Source: CAVZVZ01 sp963778895 (lineage in GTDB: Bacteria > Actinomycetota > Acidimicrobiia > Acidimicrobiales > Acidimicrobilacustridaceae). Taken from it: a stretch of 64,000 nucleotides of DNA. The stretch is from contig CAVZVZ010000005.1 of assembly GCA_963778895.1 (NCBI GenBank), forward strand, positions 372,001 to 436,000. Reading direction: 5' to 3'. Both the position numbers and the translations under genes were made by a program. The notes beneath the pieces are model-generated. The model worked only from the letters and a program-made list of their open reading frames with translations, did no database searches and was not told where the DNA came from. Shown one piece after another: positions 28,964-37,944 of this stretch (positions within the stretch are counted from its first letter, which is position 1; each line of letters begins with the position of its first letter).

Positions 28964-29530
28964 TCAGGTGCGCAGGCTGAAGTGCGGCTGCCATTGCCGG
29001 TCGATGTCGGCCCGCCTCGGGTTCTTCTGATCGCGACCCGACAACACGGGATCGGTGATGCCCCAGTCGGCGTCGATCGCCGGATCGTCCCATGCCACGC
29101 CGAGCTCGTCGGCCCCGTTGTAGTAGCCGTCCACGAGGTAGGTGATCGTCATGTCGGTGAGCGCGCCGAACCCGTGTGCCACCCCCGGCGGGATGAACAC
29201 GCCGCGGTGCGAGTGCGTGCCGTCGGCTTGACGACCGAGGTCGATGGCGAGCGTCGCGCCGTCGGTCGGTGAGCCCTCACGAAGGTCGTGCAGCACCACA
29301 CGGGCCGTGCCGAAGGGGATGTACCAGTAGTCGGCCTGGTGCAGGTGGTAGTGCAAGCCCACGATGGCGCCGGCCTGACGGTCGGCCCGGTTGCCCTGAA
29401 TCATCTCGCGCCCATGGGGGAACCACTCACGGCGGTAGGTCTCGACGAAGATGCCACGGTCGTCGCCGTGGACATCGGGGTCGACGAGGTACACGTCTTT
29501 GATCACATCGGATTCGGTCACGGTCGCCAT
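28964..29530 (-). CDS. rfbC: dTDP-4-dehydrorhamnose 3,5-epimerase
   Basis: Third step of dTDP-L-rhamnose synthesis: double epimerisation at C3 and C5. 188 residues, cupin fold. Key segments are DDRGIFVETYRREWF, QGNRADRQAGAIVGLHYHLH (catalytic His in GLHYH), WYIPFGTARVVLHDLREGS, HRGVFIPPGVAHGFGAL and YLVDGYYNGADELGVAWDDP. The C-terminal LSGRDQKNPRRADID matches the family's terminal region. It is about normal length. The gene is not in the rfbD-rfbB pair; it lies 0.5 kb upstream beyond the zinc-finger gene, on the same strand, and divergent from the GT87-type gene. Confidence 0.92.
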   Translation of the reverse strand: MATVTESDVIKDVYLVDPDVHGDDRGIFVETYRREWFPHGREMIQGNRADRQAGAIVGLHYHLHQADYWYIPFGTARVVLHDLREGSPTDGATLAIDLGRQADGTHSHRGVFIPPGVAHGFGALTDMTITYLVDGYYNGADELGVAWDDPAIDADWGITDPVLSGRDQKNPRRADIDRQWQPHFSLRT

Positions 29531-29620
29531 ACGCGCAGGAGGTTAGCGGCGCCACTCGCGGGCAGCCGACGAGCGGCGCCTACGGTGGTCGAACCGGTCA
29601 ACGACCAGGCGGGCCTTCGC

Positions 29621-30858
29621 ATGCACGACCCCCTCGACGACGAGCGACCCAGGCACCGCGATCGCGTCGATCTCGCGATCGCAGCAGCGCTGCTGCTCGT
29701 CGGACTCGGCGTGGCGATCGGAATCGTCGCGACCAAGAGCACGAACGCGACGGGCCTGCTCGACCTGCGCATCTATCGGGATGCGGCCCGAGGGATCAGC
29801 CGACGGCGCGCTGTACGACTACGAGGATCCGAACTTCGGCCTGGGGTTCACCTATCCACCCTTTGCCGCGCTGCTCTTCGCGGCGCTCGCACCGTTTCCC
29901 GAACGCGCCCTCGAGTTCGGATGGACCATCGCCGCCGCCGCGAGCTGGCTCGGGGTGATCGCCTGCCTCTGGAGGCGCTCGGTTCGAGACCGTGCGCCCC
30001 AGTGGGCTCGTGAGCTCCCGGCGACCACCGTCGCCGGCGTGTGGTTGATCAGCTTGCTCGGCGCGCCGATCTGGCTCGCGTTGAACCAGGGACAGGTAGG
30101 CGTCTTCCTCTGGGTCGCGCTCACGGCCGACGTGCTGTTCACCATCGACAACCGTCGAGCCGCGGGCATCCTGACCGGGCTCGCCGCGGCCACGAAAGTG
30201 CTGCCGCTCGTCGCCATCCCGCTGTACCTCTTCGGGAATCGGGGTCGAGCCGCCAAACGCGCGCGTGCTGGCGTTCGCCGCGGCCACGCTGCTCGGCGTG
30301 ATCGTGCTGCCGTCCGAATCACGCCGGTACTGGGGCGAGCTGTTGTGGGGCACCCGAGTCGGCGAGCAGGCCGACGTGAGGAACGACTCCCTGTCCGGTG
30401 TGCTCACGCGGGCGATCGGCGAGGGACGATTGACGACGATCTTGGTGGTCGCTCTCGGCATCGGAGTGCTCGTGCTCGGCGTACGCTCGTTCCGAGCGGC
30501 CGTGCAACGCAACGCAACGCTGACGGCGATCCTCGTGCTCGGCTCGACCATGGGCCTGATGTCGCCGATCACCTGGACCCACCATCTGGTCTTCCTGTCG
30601 TTGCTCGTCTTCTTCCCGCTGCTGAGTTGGCGAGATCGGCCAACTGCCTCGGCCGTTGCCCTCGCGCTCGTGGTCGTCGTGCTCGTCGATCCGCTAGGTG
30701 CGGGCAACGCCGATGCGGCCTTCAGCTCATCACTGCGCGCCTTCGTGATGCTCGGGATCCTGGTGTTTCACGAGCGCCTGGTCGGGCTGGAGCAGCCCCG
30801 AGCGGTCAAACGCTCTGACAGCCCAGAAGCCGGTGGCTCATACCTTGACCGACGTTGA
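29621..30858 (+). CDS. GT87/DUF2029-type polyprenyl-sugar mannosyltransferase-like protein, two frame breaks
   Basis: About 412 residues from ATG 29621. Repeated membrane segments (LAIAAALLLVGLGVAIGIVA, ATTVAGVWLISLLGAPIWLA, LTAILVLGSTMGLMSPITWT) alternate with loops. The first loop has DLRIYRDAA, the expected acidic position of GT-C enzymes. LALNQGQVGVFLWVALTADV and ATKVLPLVAIPLYLFGNR are the diagnostic DUF2029/GT87 blocks, as in mycobacterial PimE and AftC relatives. SPITWTHHLVFLSLL is also conserved. Frame breaks lie near 29795 and 30255. The C-terminus overlaps the convergent muramidase gene by 53 bases. It should add a sugar from a lipid donor on the outer face. Confidence 0.8.
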
Positions 30859-32845
30859 GTCCCCACACGCACACCTGATGGCTGCCCGGTGACACCGGGA
30901 TGACCTGGTCGAATCCGTGCCATCCCCCGTAGAACGGGAAGGCCGCCGCGATGTCCCCGCGTGTGATGTCGGCGGTGATCGGCGCCAACGGCGCGCCGTC
31001 TATGTAGACGGCTACCTGCGCGGGATACACCATGTTCGGATCGATCACCCATCCGGCCACCCGCACGCCACCGGCGACCTTCGTCACCGCGTCGACGGAG
31101 CCGATGGGCTCACCCGCCGGACGAACGTGGCGGCACCCGAGCATGGGATTGACGTCACCGACATCGACATTGATGGCGTAGACGCACACGTCGTGGTCGG
31201 CCACCCAGAGGTTGGGCAGGAACACTTCGAACCCGTGGTTGTCCCCCCATCCCGCGTAGGCCGCGCCGACGTCGGGACGGGACGCGTTCGCCGTTGCCTC
31301 TCGATCGAAATGGCCATCGACGTACACGTGCACCGGAATCGATCCACTGCGGTCGGGATCGAGGGCCCAGCCACTCAGCTGGATCCCGTTGTTGCCCACC
31401 TGCGCGGCGTCGAAGGAACCAACCGGATTGCGACGAGCGTCGATCGACCGGCAACCGAGGATCCGATGCGACCCTGGCCCGACGTTGATGGCGTACACGC
31501 AGATGTCGACGGGCGTGGTCAGACCAGCCAGGTCGATCGAGAACCCGTGGTCGGTGTTGGTCACGTCGAGGGCGCTGGCCAGATCGGGGCGATCGTCGTT
31601 GGCCATGGCCGACGCCCACGGCTGGGCGTTGACGAACACGCCGACCTGCACGGGGCCCGCCGTGTCGGGATCGAGCGCCCACCCCTCGACTCGGACGTCA
31701 CCACCGGGCCGGCGCGTCACGGCGTCGAGGCTCCCGATCGGGTCGCTGTTCAGCGTCTGGCAGCCGAGCAGGCTGTTGGCGTTCCCCGAGCCGGCATTGA
31801 TCGCATAGGCGCAAACCGTGTGCGTGCCCGGGCCCACGGGGGCGGAGAACGAGAACCCATGGGCGCTGCCGAAACCTGGGAAGGCCCCGCCTACGTCGGG
31901 ACGGGCGTTGCCCGCCAACGTGGAGCCGGCGATCGCGCCGTCGACGTACACGTGCACGGGAATCGACGCGGTCGTATCCGGATCGATGGTCCAGCCCGAG
32001 ACGTCGATGTGATCCGGCAGCCGGGCCGCGCCGTCGAGCGCGCCGAATGGGTTGCTGAACGCGGGATTGCCCCCACCCGCGAGGAGACCGAGGTTGGCAT
32101 CCGGGCAGCAGAACCGGTTGAGGTCCGTGGTCCACGGGATGCCCGCCGATGAGCCGGTGCTCGTCCATTGCCAGAACGTCCAGGTGCTCCAGCTGCTCGG
32201 GATCAGCGCGGGTGCCGCCGCGTTCGTCCAACTCGCCACCCACAACGGGTAGCGGCCGAAGTCGGTCGGCCCACCGACGGAGTCTCGCCAGAAGTAGTAC
32301 CCGGTGTAGATCATGGGTGTCCGTCCGGTGAGGCGTTCGACCTCCTGCAGCCAATTCCGCGCCCACTGCGCGACATCACCCGGCGCGAGGCCGCCGTTCT
32401 CTTCGAAGTCGAGCACGGGTGGAAGATCGAGCCCACCTTGCATCGTGCCGGTCACCGAAACGAAGTGGCGAGCGTCCTCGACCGCAGTCGACAGCGGCAG
32501 CTTCGGCCGCCCGTAGTGATACGCGCCGCGGTACAAGCCTGCGGCCGCGGCTCCGTTCCAATCCTGTTTGAAGTACGGGTTCGTGTAGTACGCCCCGCCC
32601 GGCGACCCAGGTCCTTCGTCGGCCTTCATGAACGCGAAGTCGTGTCCGGTCGCGCGCACCTGGTTCCAGTCGATCGGCGCGCCGCTGGGGTGTTGCCACG
32701 ACGCCACGTCGGGACCCGTCGCCGCACCGGCCGGAACCGCGAACGCCGCGGAGCCGAAGAGCAAGACCGCGAAGCATCGCGAGCAATGCCGCGTTTGATC
32801 AAAACCAACACCCGCAGACATCCCCTCGTCGTCCAACCAGCCCAT
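30806..32845 (-). CDS. Secreted GH25 muramidase with four C-terminal repeats
   Basis: 679 residues. Signal peptide CFAVLLFGSAAFAVPAGAA; an ATG at 32821 would give a tighter N-terminus. The catalytic domain (about 45-250) is glycoside hydrolase family 25, a lysozyme-type fold cleaving peptidoglycan: GPDVASWQHPSGAPIDW, FAFMKADEGPGSPGGAYY, the Asp-x-Glu pair in LPPVLDFEENGG, and WTFWQWTSTGSSAGIPW. It is followed by four tandem ~100-residue units, each built as G-S-x-D-A ... GWxxDPD ... VHVYVDG ... RPDV ... HGF ... VCxYAINxGxG ... LGC, with two Cys likely forming a disulfide. Three more units occur in the secreted protein at 34063-35937. The repeats probably bind cell-wall polymer. Confidence 0.87.
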   Translation of the reverse strand: MGWLDDEGMSAGVGFDQTRHCSRCFAVLLFGSAAFAVPAGAATGPDVASWQHPSGAPIDWNQVRATGHDFAFMKADEGPGSPGGAYYTNPYFKQDWNGAAAAGLYRGAYHYGRPKLPLSTAVEDARHFVSVTGTMQGGLDLPPVLDFEENGGLAPGDVAQWARNWLQEVERLTGRTPMIYTGYYFWRDSVGGPTDFGRYPLWVASWTNAAAPALIPSSWSTWTFWQWTSTGSSAGIPWTTDLNRFCCPDANLGLLAGGGNPAFSNPFGALDGAARLPDHIDVSGWTIDPDTTASIPVHVYVDGAIAGSTLAGNARPDVGGAFPGFGSAHGFSFSAPVGPGTHTVCAYAINAGSGNANSLLGCQTLNSDPIGSLDAVTRRPGGDVRVEGWALDPDTAGPVQVGVFVNAQPWASAMANDDRPDLASALDVTNTDHGFSIDLAGLTTPVDICVYAINVGPGSHRILGCRSIDARRNPVGSFDAAQVGNNGIQLSGWALDPDRSGSIPVHVYVDGHFDREATANASRPDVGAAYAGWGDNHGFEVFLPNLWVADHDVCVYAINVDVGDVNPMLGCRHVRPAGEPIGSVDAVTKVAGGVRVAGWVIDPNMVYPAQVAVYIDGAPLAPITADITRGDIAAAFPFYGGWHGFDQVIPVSPGSHQVCVWGLNVGQGMSHRLLGCQSV

Positions 32846-32920
32846 AGTGCATCGGCCTCGTCGCCGATCCGCCTTAGCCCACCCAGACGGGTCGGCCCGG
32901 GCCGGCGAGATACCGGGCGG

Positions 32921-34027
32921 CTACTCGAAATCGACAATGGAGTGGTCGCCGAGCATCAACCGCGTAGCGCGCGGGCGCTGGCCGGAACGGACGACCTCGA
33001 CCTGCTTGCCGATCAGCGAGTCCTGGATGCGGTGGATGCCGGTGATGTGGCTGCCACCCAGCACGACGGAGTGCTCGATCTCCGTATCGATCAACTCGCA
33101 ATCCCGATCGATCGATGTATACGGACCGACATAGGTGTCGCGCAGCACGGTACCTCGACCGATGATCGCCGGCCCGCGCACGGTGGAGTTGATGAGGCGG
33201 GCATCCTCCTCGACAACGACGCGACCCGTGACGCGCGATGAGTCGTCGACCGAACCGTCGATCGCGGGTTCGAGCGTGTCGAGCACGACACGGTTGCAAT
33301 CGAGCAGCGGATCTTTCTTGCCGGTGTCGATCCACCAGCCTTCGAGCACCTCGTGGCGAACGGTGAAGCCTTGGTTGATGAGCCATTGGATGGCGTCGGT
33401 TATCTCGAGCTCACCGCGTTCGGACGGTTCGATGGCACGCACCGCGTCATGGATGTGCGGATCGAACAGGTAGACGCCGACCAACGCCAGGTCCGATGGA
33501 GGATCGGCGGGCTTCTCGATCAGCTCGACGATGTGGCCCACGTCGTCGACCACCGCCACACCGAATCGGCTGGGATCGTCGACCTTGGTGAGCAGGATCT
33601 GTGCGTTGGGTACGACGACGTCGTCTTGCAGCGTGGGCGAGTTGGCCGCGTTGCGTTCGTTCTCGAACCCTTCGACGAACTCCGTCAGCCCTTGCTCCAA
33701 CATGTTGTCGCCCAGGTACACGACGAAGTCCTCCTCGCCGAGGAACTCCTTCGCGATGAGCACACAATGCGCGAGGCCACGCGGCGCGTCCTGCGGGATG
33801 TAGGTGATCTGGACCCCGAAGGCCGATCCGTCGCCGACCGCCTCACGGATCTCGTCACCTGTGTCACCTACGACGATGCCGATGTCCTTGATCCCGGCCT
33901 CCGCCATGTCCTCGATGCCATAGAAGAGGATCGGCTTGTTCGCGATGGGAACGAGCTGCTTCGCACTCGTGTGGGTGATGGGGCGCAGTCGGGTGCCCGA
34001 ACCGCCCGACAGGATGAGACCTTTCAC
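32921..34027 (-). CDS. rfbA: Glucose-1-phosphate thymidylyltransferase, long form
   Basis: First step of dTDP-L-rhamnose synthesis: glucose-1-phosphate plus dTTP to dTDP-glucose. 368 residues from GTG 34027. The nucleotidyltransferase start VKGLILSGGSGTRLRPITHT is diagnostic, then AKQLVPIANKPILFYGIEDM, VYLGDNMLEQGL, ELIEKPADPPSDLALVGVYL and EVLEGWWIDTGKKDPLLDCN. The C-terminal ~120 residues form a left-handed beta-helix of hexapeptide type (DARLINSTVRGPAIIGRGTV), making it the long StrD/Gra-D class instead of the ~290-residue RmlA. It is flanked on both sides by genes for secreted proteins with a shared repeat. Confidence 0.92.
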   Translation of the reverse strand: MKGLILSGGSGTRLRPITHTSAKQLVPIANKPILFYGIEDMAEAGIKDIGIVVGDTGDEIREAVGDGSAFGVQITYIPQDAPRGLAHCVLIAKEFLGEEDFVVYLGDNMLEQGLTEFVEGFENERNAANSPTLQDDVVVPNAQILLTKVDDPSRFGVAVVDDVGHIVELIEKPADPPSDLALVGVYLFDPHIHDAVRAIEPSERGELEITDAIQWLINQGFTVRHEVLEGWWIDTGKKDPLLDCNRVVLDTLEPAIDGSVDDSSRVTGRVVVEEDARLINSTVRGPAIIGRGTVLRDTYVGPYTSIDRDCELIDTEIEHSVVLGGSHITGIHRIQDSLIGKQVEVVRSGQRPRATRLMLGDHSIVDFE

Positions 34028-34062
34028 GGCCGCGATTCTTACCACCCGGACCGGTGAGACCC

Positions 34063-35937
34063 TCAGCCGACCGTCTTGCACCCGAGCTGAGGGTTGCCCC
34101 AACCCGGGCCCCAGTTGATGGCGTAGACGCACACTTGGGTGGGCCCAGACGGAGCCGCGAGAGTGACGTCGAACCCGTGGTAAGGGCCGAAGATCGGGAA
34201 GGCCGCGCCGAGGTCGGGGCGATTCACGGTGGCCGACAGGCCGGCGGCAAAGGCCCCGTTCACGTACACGTGGACATCGACGGGAAACACCAGGTCCGGG
34301 TCGATCGTCCATCCGGCCACCCGAATGGCTCCGCCCGCAACCCGAGTGGCGATGTCGAACGAACCGAACGGCGTGCGATCGGGCACGACGAAGACCTTGC
34401 ATCCGAGCACGCTGTTCGCGCCCGGCCCGGCGTTGATACCGAACGCGCACACGGTGTGCGCGCCGGGCATCGCCGGCACCTCGAGCGCGTACCCGTGATC
34501 CGCACCCGCCCACACGAACGCACCTCCGACGTCGGGTCGATCGAGATTCGCGGTGGTCTGGCCGGCGAAGCTGCCGTCGACGTACACGTGCACATCCACC
34601 GGCGCTGCGGTGTCGGCGTCGATCGCCCAACCCGTGACTCGGATGCCGGGGCTCGAAACCATCCAGTCGTCGAAGGTACCCCGCCGGATTGGCCGCAATC
34701 GTGACCGACCGACAGCCGAGATTCGGGTTCTCCGCGCCGAACGGACCGACGTTGATCGCGTAGGCACACACCTGATGCGCGCCCGCGCCGATCTGTCCCA
34801 ACCGGGCGCTGAAGCCGTGGCGATCGCCGTAACCGGGAACCAGCCCGGCGACGTCAGGTCGGCTGACGTTGGCCGGCACCACCCCGAGGATGTGGCCGTC
34901 GACATAGATGTGCACGTCGAGCGAGTCGTTGCTGTCAGGGTCGATCGCCCAGCCGCTGAGGTCGACCGAGCCCACGTTGGGGCTGGCGACATCGAACGAC
35001 CCGAACGGAACAGCGGTCTTCGGGCCCCACGGCGTCATCGCCACTCGCGCACCTGGTCCACAGTCACCTCGGCCGACGGTGGTGTCGCACAGCTCTGCCG
35101 CGGTCGACCACTGCAAACTCGTTCGCGCGTTCGCCGTGACAGGTTTGTCGGCTTTGATCGTCAGCGGGTATCCCGTGTCCTGCGCCAACCAGTAGCGCGT
35201 CTCGTGGCCGTTGATCGACACGACATAGAACGGTGCGGTGATCGGGCTCGGGCCCGCTCCTGGGGCCACCCACCAGTTCGCGCCTTGGGCGCGCGCCGGA
35301 TCGATGTACCAACAGAAGACCGTTGCGCCGTTGAGCGTGCAGGTGCGCGCCTCCATGCCACCGTCACGAGTCACCGATGGCTGCAACGTGATGTTCCGAA
35401 GTTGTGAGCCGTCGAAGATGTCGTTGTAGATCGCCCTCACAGTCGCTCGTGGACGCGCACCCGTACCACGGCGCCCACACATAGGACCGGCTGGGGTTCG
35501 CACACCATCGACTCGACATGACTGTCGCCGCTTGTTCCGCCGCGGTCCACGTACTGATCGCCCCGACCGCGGTGAGGTTCCATCCGCCCGCCGAGTCGAA
35601 AGCCCAGAGTCCGACGCCCGGATGCCAGAACGCGCGTTGCCACGGCGTGTTCTTGTCGCCGAACGCGTACAGCCCCGCCTGAGTGTCATACCGGCTGAGG
35701 GTCATGGGCGAGGGCGACTGCTCGCCGCTCGCACCGGCCTCGGGATAGATGACGGTGAGCATCATCGCCGCGAGTTGATCGGTACCGAGCCCGCACGCCT
35801 TCTTCTGATCGGCCCAGAACCGAATGTCGTCGAGCGGGTTGGCTGCCCATACCGCGTGCCTCGGCGACACGGGGTGCGAGGCCGACGACCGCCGTGACGA
35901 CCAACAGCAGGGCGAGCAGGGGCCGAGCGAATCTCAC
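34063..35937 (-). CDS. Secreted protein with three copies of the muramidase-type repeat, three frame breaks
   Basis: About 624 residues from GTG 35937, which overlaps the lipoprotein stop (GTGA). Signal peptide VRFARPLLALLLVVTAVVGLAPRVAEA. After a break near 35880 an unfamiliar domain follows: DDIRFWADQKKACGLGTDQL, AAMMLTVIYPEAGASGEQSP and GLYAFGDKNTPWQRAFWHPG, with several Trp and Cys (SSRWCANPSRSYVWAPWYGC). A break near 35445 leads into a beta-rich part (EARTCTLNGATVFCWYIDPA). Three ~100-residue repeats identical in plan to those of the GH25 muramidase complete the protein, with a break near 34675. The N-terminal domain might be a peptidoglycan hydrolase of unrecognised type; I cannot name it. 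Confidence 0.7.
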
Positions 35938-36494
35938 AGCTGCGCCAACCCGAAGCTCGGCTGCGCGTCGGTGAGCTGGTCGGCGACGGGCGCATCCACG
36001 ACGACCAACAGATCGCCAGCTGCGCCGGGATCGAGATGATCGAGCGCGACACCCTGCGGGTCGAGCACCGAGACGGTCGCCTGATGGATCGAACCACCGT
36101 TGGCATACCAGTCGACGGTCACCTTGGGTTGGGCGAGTGGCTTGCCGCCCACGTTCGTGACCGAGCCATAGAGCACATAGGGATACGGGCCGTCCGACTG
36201 GTCCTGGTATGCGGGAATGTTGATGGGCCGGGCCGTGCCACTCGGCCGCGTCCAGTACACGGCGACCGAGATGGCGTCCTGCGCGGCGGGGATCGACGTC
36301 GTGGTCTCCCCTGTGGTCGCCGATGTCGTCGTGTCCGTCGACCCGGTCGTGTTCGACGACGAGGTCGCGGCTACCGCGGTTGTTGTCGTCGTCGATTCGG
36401 CGGCGCGGTCGTCATCTTTCGAACTGCACGCCGTCGCCAGCGCGACGAGCGCGACAACGGCAAGCGCAAAACGAAGTACGGGAGGGCGCGACAT
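35934..36494 (-). CDS. Putative lipoprotein, Ser/Thr-rich linker
   Basis: 186 residues. Lipoprotein signal peptide with basic start (MSRPPVLRFALAVVALVALA) and lipobox LATAC, so the mature protein should be lipid-anchored at the Cys near residue 23. A ~45-residue Thr/Ser-rich low-complexity linker follows. The C-terminal ~110 residues (ISVAVYWTRPSGTARPINI, YVLYGSVTNVGGKPLAQPKV) look like a beta-sandwich of the FxLYD kind that projects from the surface. It overlaps the start of the secreted repeat protein, with which it is probably co-translated. No function can be assigned. Confidence 0.72.
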   Translation of the reverse strand: MSRPPVLRFALAVVALVALATACSSKDDDRAAESTTTTTAVAATSSSNTTGSTDTTTSATTGETTTSIPAAQDAISVAVYWTRPSGTARPINIPAYQDQSDGPYPYVLYGSVTNVGGKPLAQPKVTVDWYANGGSIHQATVSVLDPQGVALDHLDPGAAGDLLVVVDAPVADQLTDAQPSFGLAQL

Positions 36495-36548
36495 GACTGA
36501 TCGAGGCTAGCAAGCAGGGTCGCGCCGTTACCGGCACCACCCCGGCGT

Positions 36549-37757
36549 TCACTGCTGAATCGGCAGCTCAGCGACGGCTTCGCTCAGGTCGAGAGCATGA
36601 ATGCGGCCATGGTGACGTAACCGACCTACGAGGTTCACGCTCATCCACACGAGCGCCACTGCGGACGCGGTGAGCAACCCGATCTCCACTCGCAGGAACA
36701 GGTCGTTGCCGAGCGCGGTGACCACAACGAAGACGAAGAGTGCGATGAACCAACCCACAGCCATGCGCGAGTGCGCACTCAAGGCAACCAGGCCCTGATC
36801 GACACAGATGGTGGCCATCACCAACACGAACGAGGCCGCGAGCAGGGCCAGGTCGCGTGACGTCAGGTGATACGCGGAATGGAACACGATCTCTATGAAG
36901 AACGGCCCGAGGACTGCTGCCGCCACCGTCGCCACCGCGCCGAGGGCCAAGATCGCGATCACGAGTCGGCGCAGCGCGACGAGAAACGCGTCGTAGTCGC
37001 GCGTGGTGGCCAGCCGCGACAGCTTCGGGAGCAACGCGGCGAGGATCGCTTGAAACAGGAACAGCGGGATGCGCGCGGTCTGCAGACCGTTGTTGAACAC
37101 GCCGGCCGCCTCGGTCTGATCCGGGCTGGCCAGCCAGTCGACGGCAATCGTGCTGCCCTGCAGCAGAAGCGAGAGCGAGGCCGTACCCAGGAGCAACCAA
37201 CCGAGCGCCTTCGTGAGCTCGCCCCACGGCGCCTCGGGACCGTCCTCCAGCAAGTCGTGTTGGCGCGCCAACGCGACACCGATACCGATGAACGGTGTCA
37301 ACGCGAACAGCAGCCCGTACACACCCACCGCCGCCACACCTACCGCGCCGAACACGGCCGCGAGCGCCACACGGCTGAGTCCATCGGCGCCGAAGAACGC
37401 GGCGTACGCGCCGAATCGATGGTGGGACGACAACACGCCACGCGTGAGGTGTCCCGCACAGAAACCGAGCAACCCGACGACGAGCGCGACGACGAGCCAG
37501 CCGTTGATCGAATCGCGTTTGACGAACACGGAACCGACCACGACGAGCACGCACACCCCGGACGCGAACGCGACGCCGAGCACGATCGCGCGTCGGATCA
37601 CCGGGCCGGGGCCGAGCCCGTGCGCCCGGCGGCTCGACACGGCCCGAGCCAGTTCCTGTTCGAGTGGCTGCATGATGCCGTTGCCGAGCCCGAACAACAG
37701 CGCCATGAGGACGACGAGCGAGCTGTAGTCAGCGGGAGCGAGCCGCCGGGAGGCCAC
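36549..37757 (-). CDS. Wzx/MATE-like polysaccharide flippase family membrane protein
   Basis: 402 residues from GTG 37757. About 12 hydrophobic segments, including YSSLVVLMALLFGLGNGIMQ, GWLVVALVVGLLGFCAGHLT and RDLALLAASFVLVMATICVD. GIMQPLEQELARAVSSRRAHG and AGVFNNGLQTARIPLFLFQA are the kinds of segments found in polysaccharide translocases of the MOP superfamily. The frame stays open ~150 bases upstream, reading NPLPEGAIPVGLGLGVNGIALVGFLAV, which looks like a missing first membrane helix but has no ATG/GTG. A start at GTG 37918 with one indel would restore it. Likely flips a lipid-linked oligosaccharide. Confidence 0.75.
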   Translation of the reverse strand: MASRRLAPADYSSLVVLMALLFGLGNGIMQPLEQELARAVSSRRAHGLGPGPVIRRAIVLGVAFASGVCVLVVVGSVFVKRDSINGWLVVALVVGLLGFCAGHLTRGVLSSHHRFGAYAAFFGADGLSRVALAAVFGAVGVAAVGVYGLLFALTPFIGIGVALARQHDLLEDGPEAPWGELTKALGWLLLGTASLSLLLQGSTIAVDWLASPDQTEAAGVFNNGLQTARIPLFLFQAILAALLPKLSRLATTRDYDAFLVALRRLVIAILALGAVATVAAAVLGPFFIEIVFHSAYHLTSRDLALLAASFVLVMATICVDQGLVALSAHSRMAVGWFIALFVFVVVTALGNDLFLRVEIGLLTASAVALVWMSVNLVGRLRHHGRIHALDLSEAVAELPIQQ

Positions 37758-37944
37758 GGCCAGGAAGCCGACCAGCGCGATGCCGTTGACGCCTAGACCC
37801 AGGCCGACGGGGATGGCCCCCTCGGGCAGTGGATTCTCGCGGCGAAGGCGAGCTATCAGGCTGATGGCAGGCCTCCCAGAACGCCGGCGGACGCGCCGAA
37901 TCTACTGGCGAAGGGCACTGCCGAGGGTATTTCCGACCGATCGG

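Noticed and set aside
32921..35689. A 922-codon minus-strand frame joining part of the secreted repeat protein to rfbA
   Set aside because: The junction is produced by a frame break near 34675 that moves the secreted protein into the rfbA frame; between them the translation is out of frame and meaningless. rfbA starts at GTG 34027.
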